Positions 24,144-33,411 of a stretch of DNA of 64,000 bases are shown in pieces. The stretch's first letter is position 1; every line of letters begins with the position of its first letter. Source of the stretch: Thermocaproicibacter sp036844765 (GTDB taxonomy: Bacteria > Bacillota > Clostridia > Oscillospirales > Acutalibacteraceae). Location: assembly GCA_036844765.1 (NCBI GenBank), contig DAIUFE010000002.1, positions 1 through 64,000 of the forward strand. Direction: 5' to 3'. The translations under genes were made by a program, and so were the position numbers. A model generated the notes under the pieces. It saw only the letters and a program-made list of their open reading frames with translations. It had not been told where the DNA came from and searched no databases.

Positions 24144-24641
24144 TTGGCAATCAGAAATATCCTTACGGTGGAAAGGGAAAACGCTTTCCTCCATAAAAAA
24201 TGCCGTCCGGTCGAGAAATTCGACAAGCGGCTGGGCATCCTATTGGACGATATGGCGGACACCCTCCACAGCGTGGGCGGCGTGGGCCTCGCGGCCATCC
24301 AGGTCGGCGTGCTGCGCCGCGCCGTGGTCATCGACGTGGGGGACGGCGTCCTCCGCGAGCTGGTGAACCCCGTGATCCTCGAAAAAAGCGGGGAGCAGGA
24401 GAGCCTGGAGGGCTGCCTGTCCATCCCGGGCCGGTGGGGCATGACGAAGCGCCCGGCGCACATGAAGGTGCGGGCGCAGGACCGGAACGGGAAATTCTTT
24501 GAATACGAGGGCGAAGGCCTGCTGGCGACGGCTTCGTGCCACGAGATCGACCATCTGGACGGCGTCCTGTTTCTCAGCCGCGCGACGCGGATGCTGACGC
24601 CGGAGGAGATCAAGGCCATGAGCGCCCGGAAAGAGGGATAA
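24144..24641 (+). CDS. def: peptide deformylase
   Basis: Removes the N-formyl group from new proteins. The 165-residue protein has all three motifs: GGVGLAAIQVG, EGCLSIPG (metal cysteine) and HEIDHLDG (metal histidines and catalytic glutamate). A TTG start is placed 7 bp after GGAGG; no in-frame ATG exists near the N-terminus. It is followed after 2 bp by fmt, its functional partner. Confidence 0.96.
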   Translation: MAIRNILTVERENAFLHKKCRPVEKFDKRLGILLDDMADTLHSVGGVGLAAIQVGVLRRAVVIDVGDGVLRELVNPVILEKSGEQESLEGCLSIPGRWGMTKRPAHMKVRAQDRNGKFFEYEGEGLLATASCHEIDHLDGVLFLSRATRMLTPEEIKAMSARKEG

Positions 24642-24643
24642 CG

Positions 24644-25567
24644 ATGCGGATCGTTTACATGGGCACGCCCGATTTCGCCGTGCCGCCGCTGCAGGCGCTG
24701 CTGGAGGCCGGGCACGAGGTCGCTGCGGTCTTCACCCGGCCGGATAAGCCCCGGGGCCGCCGCATGGCCCTGACGCCGCCGCCCGTCAAGGTCCTGGCGC
24801 GGGCCGCCGGCATCCCGGTCGTTCAGCCCGCGACCCTGAAGGACGGCGCCGCGGCGAAGCGGATCGCCGCACTGCGGCCGGACGTGATCGTCGTGGCCGC
24901 CTACGGCAAGATCCTGCCGAAGGCCGTGCTGGAGATCCCGCCGTTCGGCTGCGTGAACCTGCACGCTTCGCTGCTGCCGAAATACCGCGGCGCGTCGCCC
25001 GTGCAGGCGGCCCTTGTGAACGGCGAGACGGTGACCGGCGTGACCGCCATGAAAATGGCGGAGGGCCTCGACACCGGGGATATCCTGCTGAGCGAGTCCA
25101 CGCCCGTCGGGCCGGACGAGAACGCCCAGGAACTGACGGGGCGGCTTTCCCGCCTCGGCGCGGGGCTGATCGTCCGGACGCTGGAGGCGCTGCGGGCGGG
25201 CACCCTCCGGCCGGAGCCGCAGGACGACGGAAAATCCTGCTACGCCCCGATGCTCACCCGGGAGATGTCCCCCGTGGACTGGAAGCTTTCCGCCGGGCAA
25301 ATCCATAACCGGGTCCGCGGGCTTTACCCGTGGCCCGGGGCCGGCGCCTCGTTCCGGGGGCGCGGCCTGAAGCTCCTGCGGTCGCGCGTCGCGGGGAACC
25401 GGGCGGGGACGCCGGGCGAGGCCGTCCGGGAGAACGGCCGGTTCCTGGTCTGCTGCGGCGGCGGGACGGCGATCGAGCTGCTGGAGGTGCAGCCGGAGGG
25501 CGGCAAACGCATGAGCGGGGCCGATTTTCTCCGCGGGCATCCCGTGGAGGGCATTGTTCTGACTTGA
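24644..25567 (+). CDS. fmt: methionyl-tRNA formyltransferase
   Basis: Formylates initiator Met-tRNA. The 307-residue protein has the N-terminal MRIVYMGTPDFAVPPLQALL, the 10-formyltetrahydrofolate site HASLLPKYRGASPVQ with the catalytic N-H-D set (GLDTGDILL), and the C-terminal OB-like domain. It begins directly after def. Confidence 0.97.
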   Translation: MRIVYMGTPDFAVPPLQALLEAGHEVAAVFTRPDKPRGRRMALTPPPVKVLARAAGIPVVQPATLKDGAAAKRIAALRPDVIVVAAYGKILPKAVLEIPPFGCVNLHASLLPKYRGASPVQAALVNGETVTGVTAMKMAEGLDTGDILLSESTPVGPDENAQELTGRLSRLGAGLIVRTLEALRAGTLRPEPQDDGKSCYAPMLTREMSPVDWKLSAGQIHNRVRGLYPWPGAGASFRGRGLKLLRSRVAGNRAGTPGEAVRENGRFLVCCGGGTAIELLEVQPEGGKRMSGADFLRGHPVEGIVLT

Positions 25568-25586
25568 GACGACGGAGGCGAAAACA

Positions 25587-26291
25587 ATGGGCTTTTTCTA
25601 TTTTGACTACACGTATTTCTGGTTCATGGTCCCCGCGCTGATCGTCACTATGATCGCGCAGTTCCGGGTCAAATCCGCGTTTTCAAAGTATTCCCGCGTG
25701 GGGACCGTGAGGAACGTGACCGGCGCGCAGGCCGCCGACGCCGTGGCGCGCGGCGGGGGAGCCTGCGGGGTCGCGATCCGCCCGGTCGCCGGGCAGCTGA
25801 CCGACAATTTCGACCCGAGGAACAACACCATCAGCCTTTCGCAGGATGTGTATGCCTCCACCTCCGTCGCGGCCGTGGGGGTCGCGGCGCACGAGGCGGG
25901 GCACGCCGTGCAGCACGCGACCGGCTATTTCCCGAACAAGGTCCGCGCCGCACTGGTCCCGGTGACCAACATCGGTTCCCGGCTTTCCGTCCCGCTGATC
26001 TTCATCGGGCTGATCCTCCCCGCGCAGTACGACGCGGTCGTGTACGCGGGCATTGCCCTGTACGGGCTGGTCGTGCTGTTCCAGCTCGCCACGCTGCCGG
26101 TGGAGCTCAACGCCAGCCGGCGCGCGCTCCGGGCCCTGCGGGAGACCGGCATCCTGTATCCCGAGGAGATGGAGGGCGCCCGAAGCGTGCTCACGGCCGC
26201 GGCCATGACCTATCTCGCGGCCAGCTTCACCGCGATCCTGACCCTGCTGCGCTTTCTGACCCTCGCCGGCAGCCGCCGGGGCCGGGACTGA
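25587..26291 (+). CDS. zinc metallopeptidase, YugP family
   Basis: A 234-residue membrane protein of the YugP/neutral zinc metallopeptidase family, with the zinc motif HEAGHAVQHA near residue 97 and hydrophobic segments near 8-27, 130-150, 152-172 and 205-225. Substrates are unknown. The combination of a single HExxH and flanking membrane helices resembles HtpX, but the surrounding sequence fits YugP better. CGGAGG precedes the ATG; its stop shares a base with the rsmB start. Confidence 0.88.
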   Translation: MGFFYFDYTYFWFMVPALIVTMIAQFRVKSAFSKYSRVGTVRNVTGAQAADAVARGGGACGVAIRPVAGQLTDNFDPRNNTISLSQDVYASTSVAAVGVAAHEAGHAVQHATGYFPNKVRAALVPVTNIGSRLSVPLIFIGLILPAQYDAVVYAGIALYGLVVLFQLATLPVELNASRRALRALRETGILYPEEMEGARSVLTAAAMTYLAASFTAILTLLRFLTLAGSRRGRD

Positions 26292-27634
26292 TGCCCGGCG
26301 CGCGCGAAGCGGCGCTGCGGGCGCTGTTGCACGTGGAGGAGGGGAAGGGCTACTCCAACCTCGTGCTGGACGGCACGCTTCGGGATTTTCCGGGGGATCC
26401 GAGGGACCGCGCGCTCGCCACGGCCCTGTTCTACGGAGTGCTGGAGCGCCGCATCACGCTGGATTATATCGTCGGCCTGTTCTCCCGAATCCCGGTCCGC
26501 AGGCTTTCGCCCGCGGTGCGGGAGATCCTGCGCATGGGGGTTTACCAGATCCGGTATTTCGAAAGGATCCCCCCCTCCGCCGCCGTGGACGAGAGCGTCA
26601 AGCTGGCGAAAAGCGCCGGCGAAAAGAGGGCGGCCGGCTTCGTCAACGCGGTGCTGCGCAGCCTGCTGCGGGAGCCGGGGCGCGTGCGGCTTCCGGAGGC
26701 CGGAAAGAACCCTCTCCGCCGCCTGAGCGTTGCCTATTCCTGCCCGGAGGAGCTGATTGCCCTCTGGCGGAAGGCCTATGGGGAAGACCGCGCGGAGCGT
26801 CTGCTGAAAAGCCTTGCCGGACGGCCGGACCTCTTTGTGCGGGTGAATAATACCCGCGCTTCCGAGGAACAATTATTGGAAAGGATGCGCGCGGAGGGCG
26901 TCTCCGCCTCGCCCGTTCCGTGGCCGGACGGCGCCCTGCGCCTGAGCGGGCCGGGGGAGATCCGCCGCGGCGCCTGCCATCGGGAGGGGCTGTTCCACGT
27001 GCAGGACCTTTCCTCGCAGATCTGCTGCCGCCTGCTGGACCCGCGGCCCGGCGAGAGAATCGCGGACGTCTGCGCCGCGCCGGGGGGCAAATCGTTCACC
27101 CTCGCGGAGCGGATGGGCAACCGCGGCGCGGTCTTCGCGTTCGACCGGACCGAGGGACGGGTCGGCCTGATCCGGGAGGGCGCGTGGCGCCTGGGCCTTT
27201 CCGTCGTCCACGCGGCGGTGCGCGACGCCGCCGATCCCCCGGGGGATCCGCCGGAGCCGTTCGACCGCGTGCTGTGCGACGTGCCGTGCTCCGGCCTCGG
27301 GGTGCTCCGCAGAAAGCCGGAAATCCGCTACAATTTTTTACCTGCTATTGACAGCCTGCCCGATTTGCAGTACCGTATTCTGTGTAGGTCGTCCTCGCTG
27401 GTAAAAAACGGCGGCGTCCTGTTTTATTCCACCTGCACCCTCAATCCGGGCGAGAATTCCGAAGTCGCCGCCCGCTTTCTGCGGGAGCATCCGGCGTTCG
27501 GGCCTTGGCCGCTGCAGGCGTCCGGAATGCCGGCGCGCGCGGTGGAGGAGCCGGCTCATCAGCTCACGCTGATGCCGTATGCGCATGGGACGGACGGCTT
27601 TTTTGTCGCCGCCTTTCAAAAGGGCAGGAGCTGA
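26291..27634 (+). CDS. rsmB: 16S rRNA m5C967 methyltransferase RsmB
   Basis: A 447-residue protein: an N-terminal NusB-like RNA-binding domain (about 1-140; REAALRALLHVEEGKGY) joined to a Rossmann methyltransferase with the SAM site VCAAPGGKSFTLAE, the DVPCSGLGVLRRKPEI motif bearing one catalytic cysteine, and the second at STCTLNPGENSEV. The def-fmt-protease-rsmB-rlmN-PP2C-PknB-rsgA run matches the B. subtilis chromosome. Confidence 0.96.
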   Translation: MPGAREAALRALLHVEEGKGYSNLVLDGTLRDFPGDPRDRALATALFYGVLERRITLDYIVGLFSRIPVRRLSPAVREILRMGVYQIRYFERIPPSAAVDESVKLAKSAGEKRAAGFVNAVLRSLLREPGRVRLPEAGKNPLRRLSVAYSCPEELIALWRKAYGEDRAERLLKSLAGRPDLFVRVNNTRASEEQLLERMRAEGVSASPVPWPDGALRLSGPGEIRRGACHREGLFHVQDLSSQICCRLLDPRPGERIADVCAAPGGKSFTLAERMGNRGAVFAFDRTEGRVGLIREGAWRLGLSVVHAAVRDAADPPGDPPEPFDRVLCDVPCSGLGVLRRKPEIRYNFLPAIDSLPDLQYRILCRSSSLVKNGGVLFYSTCTLNPGENSEVAARFLREHPAFGPWPLQASGMPARAVEEPAHQLTLMPYAHGTDGFFVAAFQKGRS

Positions 27635-27638
27635 AAAT

Positions 27639-28703
27639 TTGAGTCTTGCAGATCTGAAATCGATGACCCTCGCAGAGCTGAAATCGCTGGTAAACGCATG
27701 CGGCCAGCCGGATTTCCGCGCGCTGCAGATGTATCGCTGGCTGCAGCAGAGGGGCGTCTCCGGCTTTGAGGAAATGACCGATCTGCCCAAGGAGTTCCGG
27801 AACGCCCTCGCCGCCGGGAGCTACATAGCCGGCGCCGAAATCGAGCGCCGGTACCGCTCGCGGCTGGACGACACGGTGAAATACCTGTTCCGGATGCGCG
27901 ACGGGCAGCTGGTTGAAAGCGTGCGGATGCGTTACCTGCACGGCCTGACGCTCTGCGTTTCCACCCAAGTGGGGTGCCGGATGAACTGCGCGTTCTGCGC
28001 GACGGGGAAAAGCGGCTTTTCCCGCAACCTCGCCCCCTCCGAGATGCTGGCCCAGATCCAGTCGGCCCAGGCCGATGCCGGCGAGCGGATCTCCAACGTC
28101 GTCCTGATGGGCATGGGGGAGCCGCTGGATAATTACGACAACGTGCTGCGCTTTCTCGAGCTGGTCTCTTCCGAAGAGGGGCTGGATATCGGGATGCGCC
28201 ATCTTTCCCTTTCCACCTGCGGGATCGTGGACCGGATCGATCAGCTTGCCGAGGAACGGCTCCAGCTCACGCTTTCCGTTTCGCTGCACGCGCCGAACAA
28301 CGAGATCCGCTCGCGGCTGATGCCGGTGAACCGCCGGTGGGGCGTGGAGGAGCTTCTGAGCACCTGCCGGCGCTATGCGGAGAAGACGGGCCGGCGCATT
28401 TCCTTTGAATACGCCATGATCGGCGGGGTCAACGACAGCGGGGCCTGCGCGCGGGAGCTGGCCGCGCGGCTGAAGGGGATGCTGTGCCACGTCAACCTGA
28501 TCCCCGTGAACAGCGTGAAGGGCTCCCCGTTCCGCCGGAGCTCGCCGGAGCGGAACCGGCTTTTCATCCGGATCCTGTCCGAATCCGGGATCACCGCCAC
28601 GGTCCGCAGAACCCTCGGCGCCGATATTGACGCTTCCTGCGGCCAGCTCAGGCGCAGATACGAAGAGGAGGTGGCCCATGTTGAAACTCTACAGCAAAAG
28701 TGA
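27639..28703 (+). CDS. rlmN: 23S rRNA/tRNA adenine C2-methyltransferase RlmN
   Basis: A radical SAM enzyme that methylates A2503 of 23S rRNA and A37 of some tRNAs. The 354-residue protein carries CRMNCAFCATG (iron-sulfur CxxxCxxC, near residue 113), GMGEPLDNYDNVL and SLSTCGIV. TTG at 27639 is preferred: AGGAG lies 8 bp upstream and the frame further upstream overlaps rsmB. The 3' end overlaps the phosphatase gene by 26 bp. Confidence 0.95.
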   Translation: MSLADLKSMTLAELKSLVNACGQPDFRALQMYRWLQQRGVSGFEEMTDLPKEFRNALAAGSYIAGAEIERRYRSRLDDTVKYLFRMRDGQLVESVRMRYLHGLTLCVSTQVGCRMNCAFCATGKSGFSRNLAPSEMLAQIQSAQADAGERISNVVLMGMGEPLDNYDNVLRFLELVSSEEGLDIGMRHLSLSTCGIVDRIDQLAEERLQLTLSVSLHAPNNEIRSRLMPVNRRWGVEELLSTCRRYAEKTGRRISFEYAMIGGVNDSGACARELAARLKGMLCHVNLIPVNSVKGSPFRRSSPERNRLFIRILSESGITATVRRTLGADIDASCGQLRRRYEEEVAHVETLQQK

Positions 28704-29418
28704 TGTCGGCCTTGTGCGGAAATCGAACGAGGACGCCTGCCGCAGCGGCGTGTTTTCGGAGCACGCCGCGTGGGCGGTCGTCTGCGACGGCATGGGCGGG
28801 GTGAACGGCGGCAACGTCGCCAGCAGCATCGCGGTGGAGAAGATCGCGGCCTCCATCCTCTCCGGCTACCGCGAGGGGATGGACGAATCCTCCGTGCGCG
28901 AGCTGATGGCCTCGGCGGTCGCCTGCGCGAACGGCGCCGTCCACGAGGTGGCCGGCAGCGATTCCGCCCTCACGGGCATGGGAACGACGGTCGTCGCCGC
29001 CATCGTCTGCGGCGGGGAGGCGCATGTGGCCCACGCGGGCGACAGCCGCGCCTACCTGATCTCGAACGGGACGATCCGCCAGCTCACGACGGACCACTCC
29101 ATGGTGCAGGAGATGATCGAAAAGGGCGACCTCACCGCCCAGCAGGCCAAGACGCATCCTCAGAAAAACATCATCACGCGTGCGCTCGGGGTCGAATCGT
29201 CCCTGCGGGTCGATTACAGCGTGACCCCCTTTTCCCAGGGGGACCGCCTGCTGATCTGCACCGACGGCCTGACCAATTATCTGGACGCGGACCAGATCCT
29301 CAGCCTCGCCCTCAAGCTGGACGGCGGACCGCTGACGGAACGGCTGATCGCCCTTGCAAAAGAGGCGGGAGGCAGCGACAACATCACGGTCGTTATTCTG
29401 GAAGACGAAGTCGCTTAA
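28678..29418 (+). CDS. prpC: PP2C-type Ser/Thr protein phosphatase (Stp/PrpC)
   Basis: A 246-residue metal-dependent phosphatase that reverses phosphorylation by the PASTA kinase encoded next. Motifs in order: SDVGLVRKSNEDA, VCDGMGGVNGG, GTTVVAA, HAGDSRAYL and GGSDNITVV, supplying the metal-binding aspartates. GAGGAGG precedes the ATG. It is 14 bp from pknB. Confidence 0.95.
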   Translation: MLKLYSKSDVGLVRKSNEDACRSGVFSEHAAWAVVCDGMGGVNGGNVASSIAVEKIAASILSGYREGMDESSVRELMASAVACANGAVHEVAGSDSALTGMGTTVVAAIVCGGEAHVAHAGDSRAYLISNGTIRQLTTDHSMVQEMIEKGDLTAQQAKTHPQKNIITRALGVESSLRVDYSVTPFSQGDRLLICTDGLTNYLDADQILSLALKLDGGPLTERLIALAKEAGGSDNITVVILEDEVA

Positions 29419-29432
29419 GGAGATGATACCGT

Positions 29433-31472
29433 ATGGATAACTACACGGGAAAACGGCTCGACGGCCGTTACGAGATCCACGAGATCATCGGCGTCGGCGG
29501 AATGGCCGTCGTCTACCGCGCTTATGATACCATCGACGACCGCACGGTGGCCATCAAGATCCTCAAGGACGAATTTTCCGGGAACGAGGAATTTCTCCGC
29601 CGCTTCCGCAACGAATCCAAAGCGATCGCCGTGCTCTCCCACCCCAACATCGTCAAGGTCTACGACGTCAGCTTCGGGGACCGGATCCAATATATCGTGG
29701 AGGAATATATCGACGGGATCACCCTCAAGGAATATCTGGACCAGCAGAAGGTCATCAAATGGAAGGAGGCCATCCATTTCACCGTTCAGATCCTGCGGGC
29801 GCTCCAGCACGCCCACGGGAAAGGGATCGTCCACCGCGACATCAAGCCGCAGAACATCATGCTGCTGCAGGACGGGACCATCAAGGTCACGGATTTCGGC
29901 ATCGCGCGCTTTTCACGCAGCGAGACGCGCACCATGACCGACAAGGCCATCGGCTCGGTCCACTATATCGCGCCGGAGCAGGCGCGCGGCGATTTCACGG
30001 ACGAAAAGACGGACATCTACTCCGTCGGCGTCATGCTCTACGAGATGCTGACCGGCCGTCTGCCGTTCGAGGCGGACAACGCGGTCTCGGTCGCCATCAT
30101 GCAGCTGCAGACCGACCCGAAGCCCCTGCGCGAGATCAACCCCTCCGTCCCGGAGGGCCTCGAGGAGATCACGCTCAAGGCCATGCAGAAGGACCCGGCG
30201 CGACGCTACCAGTCCGCCGCCGAGATGCTGCGCGACATCGAGGAGTTCCGCAGGAATCCGGCCGCCCGGTTCCAGTATAAATATTTCGTCGACGAAAAGC
30301 CGACCAAATATATCGACGCCATCGACTCGGTCCGGAACGCCCAGCCGCAGACGTACAACGACAACTACGACTATGTGGAGGAGGCGGAGCGCGTCCCCGC
30401 CAAAAAGAAAAAACCCGTCGCCCTCCTCGTCATCGCGGGGATCGCCGCCGCGTTCCTGATCGCCGCCGTCGCGTTCAGCGTGGCCGCCCTGACCCGAAGC
30501 TGGAACGCCGCGCCCGCGGACGTTCCGCTGCCGAGTTTTGTCGGGAAAACATACGATGAAGTGGTGAATGCGCCCGCGTCCTCCTACAGCTTCCACTTTA
30601 TCAAAGAGGAAAAGAGCGATTCCAGCCATGCCGCCGGCCAGATCATCGACCAGACGCCGAAGGCGGGCACCGTCGTCAAGGCCACTGCGGACGTGACGCT
30701 CTTGGTCAGCACGGGCGGGGCGGAGTTCGATATGCCGGACGTTTCCGGCTATACGCGCGAGGAGGCCGAGGCCGCCCTGAAGCAGAAAAAGCTGACGCCG
30801 AAAGTCTTCGAGGTCGTGAGCGAGGACGTGGACGCCGGCAAGGTGGTCTCCACCGATCCCGCCGCCGGCACATCCGTGCGGGAAGGCTCCGAGGTCAAGG
30901 TGTACGTCAGCACCGGCAAGATTGTGCAGCAGGTGTCCGTGCCGAACGTGATCGGCGATTCCCTCGACGACGCGGTCGCGAAGATCACCGCCGCCGGACT
31001 GACCGTCGGGGAGCGGAAACCGAAGGACGACACGGGGAAGGACAAGGACGTCGTTGTCGACACCGACCCGCTCCCCGGCGTCAAGCTCGAAAAGGGCGGC
31101 ACGGTCAATCTGGTGATCAGCTCCGGCGAGTCCTCGGAAAAATCCATCCCCGTCTATGTGGATCTGCCCGCCGGCGTTTCGCGCGATATCGAGCTCAAAG
31201 CCTATTTCGACGGCGATCTGCGCGAAACCAGGACGGTGAACCCGGCCTTCAACGCGACCGCCACGCTGACCTTCGCGGGCCGCAGCGGAAAGCATACGCT
31301 CATTGTTACGCTGGACGGAAGCAAATACCGGGCCTACACGCTGGATTTCGACCTCGGCAAGCCGAAGATGGACGAGAGCTATGAGTACAGACCGGCGAGC
31401 AGCAGCAATTCCTCTTCCGGAAATAACGTGTCCAGCGACCAGCCGGGCGTGTCCGTCACGCCGGGGGACTGA
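29433..31472 (+). CDS. pknB: PASTA-domain Ser/Thr protein kinase
   Basis: A 679-residue membrane kinase. The cytoplasmic kinase domain (about 10-270) has GVGGMAVVY, the VAIK lysine, HRDIKPQN and DFGIARFS; a juxtamembrane linker leads to a membrane helix (near 327-350) and three extracellular PASTA repeats (starting near 363, 433 and 502), followed by a beta-rich region and a serine-rich tail. PASTA repeats bind muropeptides, so the kinase probably links cell-wall state to growth or spore germination, as PrkC does. Confidence 0.96.
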   Translation: MDNYTGKRLDGRYEIHEIIGVGGMAVVYRAYDTIDDRTVAIKILKDEFSGNEEFLRRFRNESKAIAVLSHPNIVKVYDVSFGDRIQYIVEEYIDGITLKEYLDQQKVIKWKEAIHFTVQILRALQHAHGKGIVHRDIKPQNIMLLQDGTIKVTDFGIARFSRSETRTMTDKAIGSVHYIAPEQARGDFTDEKTDIYSVGVMLYEMLTGRLPFEADNAVSVAIMQLQTDPKPLREINPSVPEGLEEITLKAMQKDPARRYQSAAEMLRDIEEFRRNPAARFQYKYFVDEKPTKYIDAIDSVRNAQPQTYNDNYDYVEEAERVPAKKKKPVALLVIAGIAAAFLIAAVAFSVAALTRSWNAAPADVPLPSFVGKTYDEVVNAPASSYSFHFIKEEKSDSSHAAGQIIDQTPKAGTVVKATADVTLLVSTGGAEFDMPDVSGYTREEAEAALKQKKLTPKVFEVVSEDVDAGKVVSTDPAAGTSVREGSEVKVYVSTGKIVQQVSVPNVIGDSLDDAVAKITAAGLTVGERKPKDDTGKDKDVVVDTDPLPGVKLEKGGTVNLVISSGESSEKSIPVYVDLPAGVSRDIELKAYFDGDLRETRTVNPAFNATATLTFAGRSGKHTLIVTLDGSKYRAYTLDFDLGKPKMDESYEYRPASSSNSSSGNNVSSDQPGVSVTPGD

Positions 31473-31476
31473 ATCT

Positions 31477-32382
31477 ATGCCTTTTTCCATGCAGGGTCTC
31501 ATTCTGAAGGGCGTGGGCGGATTTTATACGGTCGAGACCGCGAAGGGCGTCTACGAATGCCGCGCGCGCGGGATTTTCCGCCGGGAAGGCGTCACGCCGG
31601 CCGCGGGAGACCGCGTGGAGATTTCCGCCGCGGAGGACGGGACCGGCACGGTCGAGGCGATCCTGCCGCGCAGGAATTTTCTCGAGCGCCCTCCCGTCGC
31701 GAACCTCGACCAGCTGGTCATCGTGGCCTCCGTCCGCGAGCCGGAGCCGAACCCGCTCGTGATCGACCGGATGATTGCGGCGGCCGAGTGCCGGGGGGTC
31801 GAGCCGCTGCTGGTGATCTCGAAGACCGACCTGAGCGCCGCGGACGGCCTCTGCGAAATTTACCGCGGCGCGGGGATCGGGCTGCGCTGCGTCTCCTCGG
31901 TCACGGGCGAAGGGGTGGACGCGGTGCGGGAGCTGCTGAAAGGCAAAATCACCGCTTTTGCAGGGAACACGGGGGTCGGCAAATCGTCCCTGCTCAACGC
32001 CATGTTCCGCAGCCTGAATCTCGAGACGGGCGAGATCAGCCGCCGGCTGGGCCGCGGCCGGCACACCACGCGCCGGGTGGAGCTGTTCCGGCTGGAGGGC
32101 GGCGGCTATGTGGCCGACACGCCCGGTTTTTCTTCCTTCGTCCCCGGCCCGTCCGGCGGGCTGACGAAGGAAAAGCTGCCCTATTGCTTCCGCGAATTTA
32201 CGCCGTATCTCGGCCGGTGCCGCTTCACCTCCTGCTCGCACACCTGCGAGAAGGGCTGCGCGGTCCTCGAAGCCGTCGAAAGCGGCCGGATCAGCCGGTC
32301 GAGGCACCAAAGCTATGTTGCGCTCTATCGGGAAATGAAGGATTGGAACGAATGGGGGAAAAAAGAGAAATCTGCGTTGTGA
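31477..32382 (+). CDS. rsgA: ribosome small subunit-dependent GTPase RsgA
   Basis: A 301-residue circularly permuted GTPase for late 30S maturation. An OB-fold (about 1-70) precedes the G domain, where SKTDL (G4) comes before GNTGVGKSSLLNAM (G1) and DTPGFSSF (G3); a C-terminal zinc site has CRFTSCSHTCEKGC. The ATG at 31477 follows GGGGGA at 8 bp; MQGLILKG four codons later is an alternative. The 3' end overlaps thiN by 31 bp. Confidence 0.96.
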   Translation: MPFSMQGLILKGVGGFYTVETAKGVYECRARGIFRREGVTPAAGDRVEISAAEDGTGTVEAILPRRNFLERPPVANLDQLVIVASVREPEPNPLVIDRMIAAAECRGVEPLLVISKTDLSAADGLCEIYRGAGIGLRCVSSVTGEGVDAVRELLKGKITAFAGNTGVGKSSLLNAMFRSLNLETGEISRRLGRGRHTTRRVELFRLEGGGYVADTPGFSSFVPGPSGGLTKEKLPYCFREFTPYLGRCRFTSCSHTCEKGCAVLEAVESGRISRSRHQSYVALYREMKDWNEWGKKEKSAL

Positions 32383-32987
32383 TCGGCTCCGCGCCGCTGA
32401 AAGACAATATTTTCAGCGGTCTGGACCGTTCTCGCTGCTATGTGGTCTGCGCCGACGGCGGATACGACAGCGCCGCCCGCTTCGGCGTGCGGCCCGACCT
32501 GCTGATCGGCGACTTCGATTCGGTCAAAAGCCGCCTGCCGGCCGGTGTGGAGACCATCCGGCTGAAGGTCGAGAAGGACGACACCGACACTTTCGCCGCC
32601 GTCAAGGAGGGCATCCGCCGCGGCTACCGTGATTTTGTGCTGGCCGGCGTGTTCGGCGGCGAGCGCAGCGACCATTCCTACGCCAGCCTGTGTGTCCTTC
32701 AGTACCTGTGCGGGCAGGGGTGCAGGGCCGTGCTGGAGGGGCCGCGCTGCCGCGCGTTCCTGCTGCGGGGCGGCAAGCTGACCCTGCGGGGGATGAAAGG
32801 GAAAACCGTCTCCGTCTTCCCGTTCGGCTGCGTCTCCTGCGAGGTCAGCTATACGGGCCTGAAATATCCGCTGACGCACGCTTTTCTGGTTTCTGACACC
32901 CCCCTCGGCGTGAGCAACCGCGCCGTCGACGACCCCGCCACCGTCACGGTCCACAGCGGGGACGCCCTGATCCTGGTGGAGCGATAA
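32352..32987 (+). CDS. thiN: thiamine pyrophosphokinase
   Basis: Makes thiamine pyrophosphate from thiamine and ATP. The 211-residue protein has VVCADGGYDSAARFG, DLLIGDFDSV, the EKDDTDTFAAV motif and the family's small C-terminal beta domain. The rpe gene that separates rsgA and thiN in B. subtilis is missing here; the genes overlap instead. Confidence 0.93.
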   Translation: MGEKREICVVIGSAPLKDNIFSGLDRSRCYVVCADGGYDSAARFGVRPDLLIGDFDSVKSRLPAGVETIRLKVEKDDTDTFAAVKEGIRRGYRDFVLAGVFGGERSDHSYASLCVLQYLCGQGCRAVLEGPRCRAFLLRGGKLTLRGMKGKTVSVFPFGCVSCEVSYTGLKYPLTHAFLVSDTPLGVSNRAVDDPATVTVHSGDALILVER

Positions 32988-33077
32988 TTCGGTTCGCACA
33001 CATTTGCCGCCGCCTGTATATACTGTGAAAGGAAGGGTCCGTAAGACATAACGATCCGGTGGGGCGGTGTGTGCGCA

Positions 33078-33236
33078 ATGGGGAAAAGTTCGGGCAAATG
33101 CGGCTCGTGGGCGGGCTATGCGATCGCTTTCGGGGTGGGGCTGGTGCTTTCGGCCTTCTGCCCCAGCGGCCTGATGCTTTTCGTCGTGGCGGTCATCATG
33201 GTCCTGCTGGGCGTCGCGCTCTCAAAAAAGTGCTGA
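33078..33236 (+). CDS. small hydrophobic membrane peptide (52 aa)
   Basis: Unrecognised. The short polar start MGKSSGKCGSW leads into two hydrophobic stretches (about 12-28 and 30-47) separated by FCPSG, ending SKKC. It is 23 bp upstream of spoVM and 90 bp after thiN, with a purine-rich GGGGCGG ahead of the ATG. Its length, hydrophobicity and position suggest a sporulation-related membrane peptide, but this is inference from context only. Confidence 0.65.
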   Translation: MGKSSGKCGSWAGYAIAFGVGLVLSAFCPSGLMLFVVAVIMVLLGVALSKKC

Positions 33237-33259
33237 CATACCCGGGAGGAGGGCTTGGA

Positions 33260-33340
33260 ATGAAGGTCGTCGTGGTGAAAAGTTCAAAATTCTGGAGCTT
33301 TATTCTGCGCAGGATGTTCGGCGTGAAGCGGGAGCAGTGA
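33260..33340 (+). CDS. spoVM: stage V sporulation protein M
   Basis: A 26-residue amphipathic peptide, MKVVVVKSSKFWSFILRRMF plus GVKREQ, the same length and pattern as B. subtilis SpoVM (MKFYTIKLPKFLGGIVRAML...). SpoVM binds the convex forespore membrane and recruits the SpoIVA ATPase. GGGAGGAGGG precedes the ATG. The gene follows thiN, as in B. subtilis, and is followed by a strong terminator. SpoIVA and its partner SipL are encoded just beyond. Confidence 0.9.
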   Translation: MKVVVVKSSKFWSFILRRMFGVKREQ

Positions 33341-33354
33341 CTCCGCGCCCCGCC

Positions 33355-33382
33355 GGCGGCCCCGATGGGGCCGCCTTTTTTT
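33355..33382 (+). terminator. intrinsic terminator after spoVM
   Basis: Perfect 9-bp stem GGCGGCCCC/GGGGCCGCC with a GAT loop and seven T. Confidence 0.95.
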
Positions 33383-33411
33383 ATGCTGTTCACTTAAAGA
33401 GGAGTACAATT

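Noticed and set aside
21476..25540. A 1354-codon open frame on the minus strand opposite rpoZ, priA, def and fmt
   Set aside because: Same cause: it mirrors recognised plus-strand genes and contains no protein-family motif.
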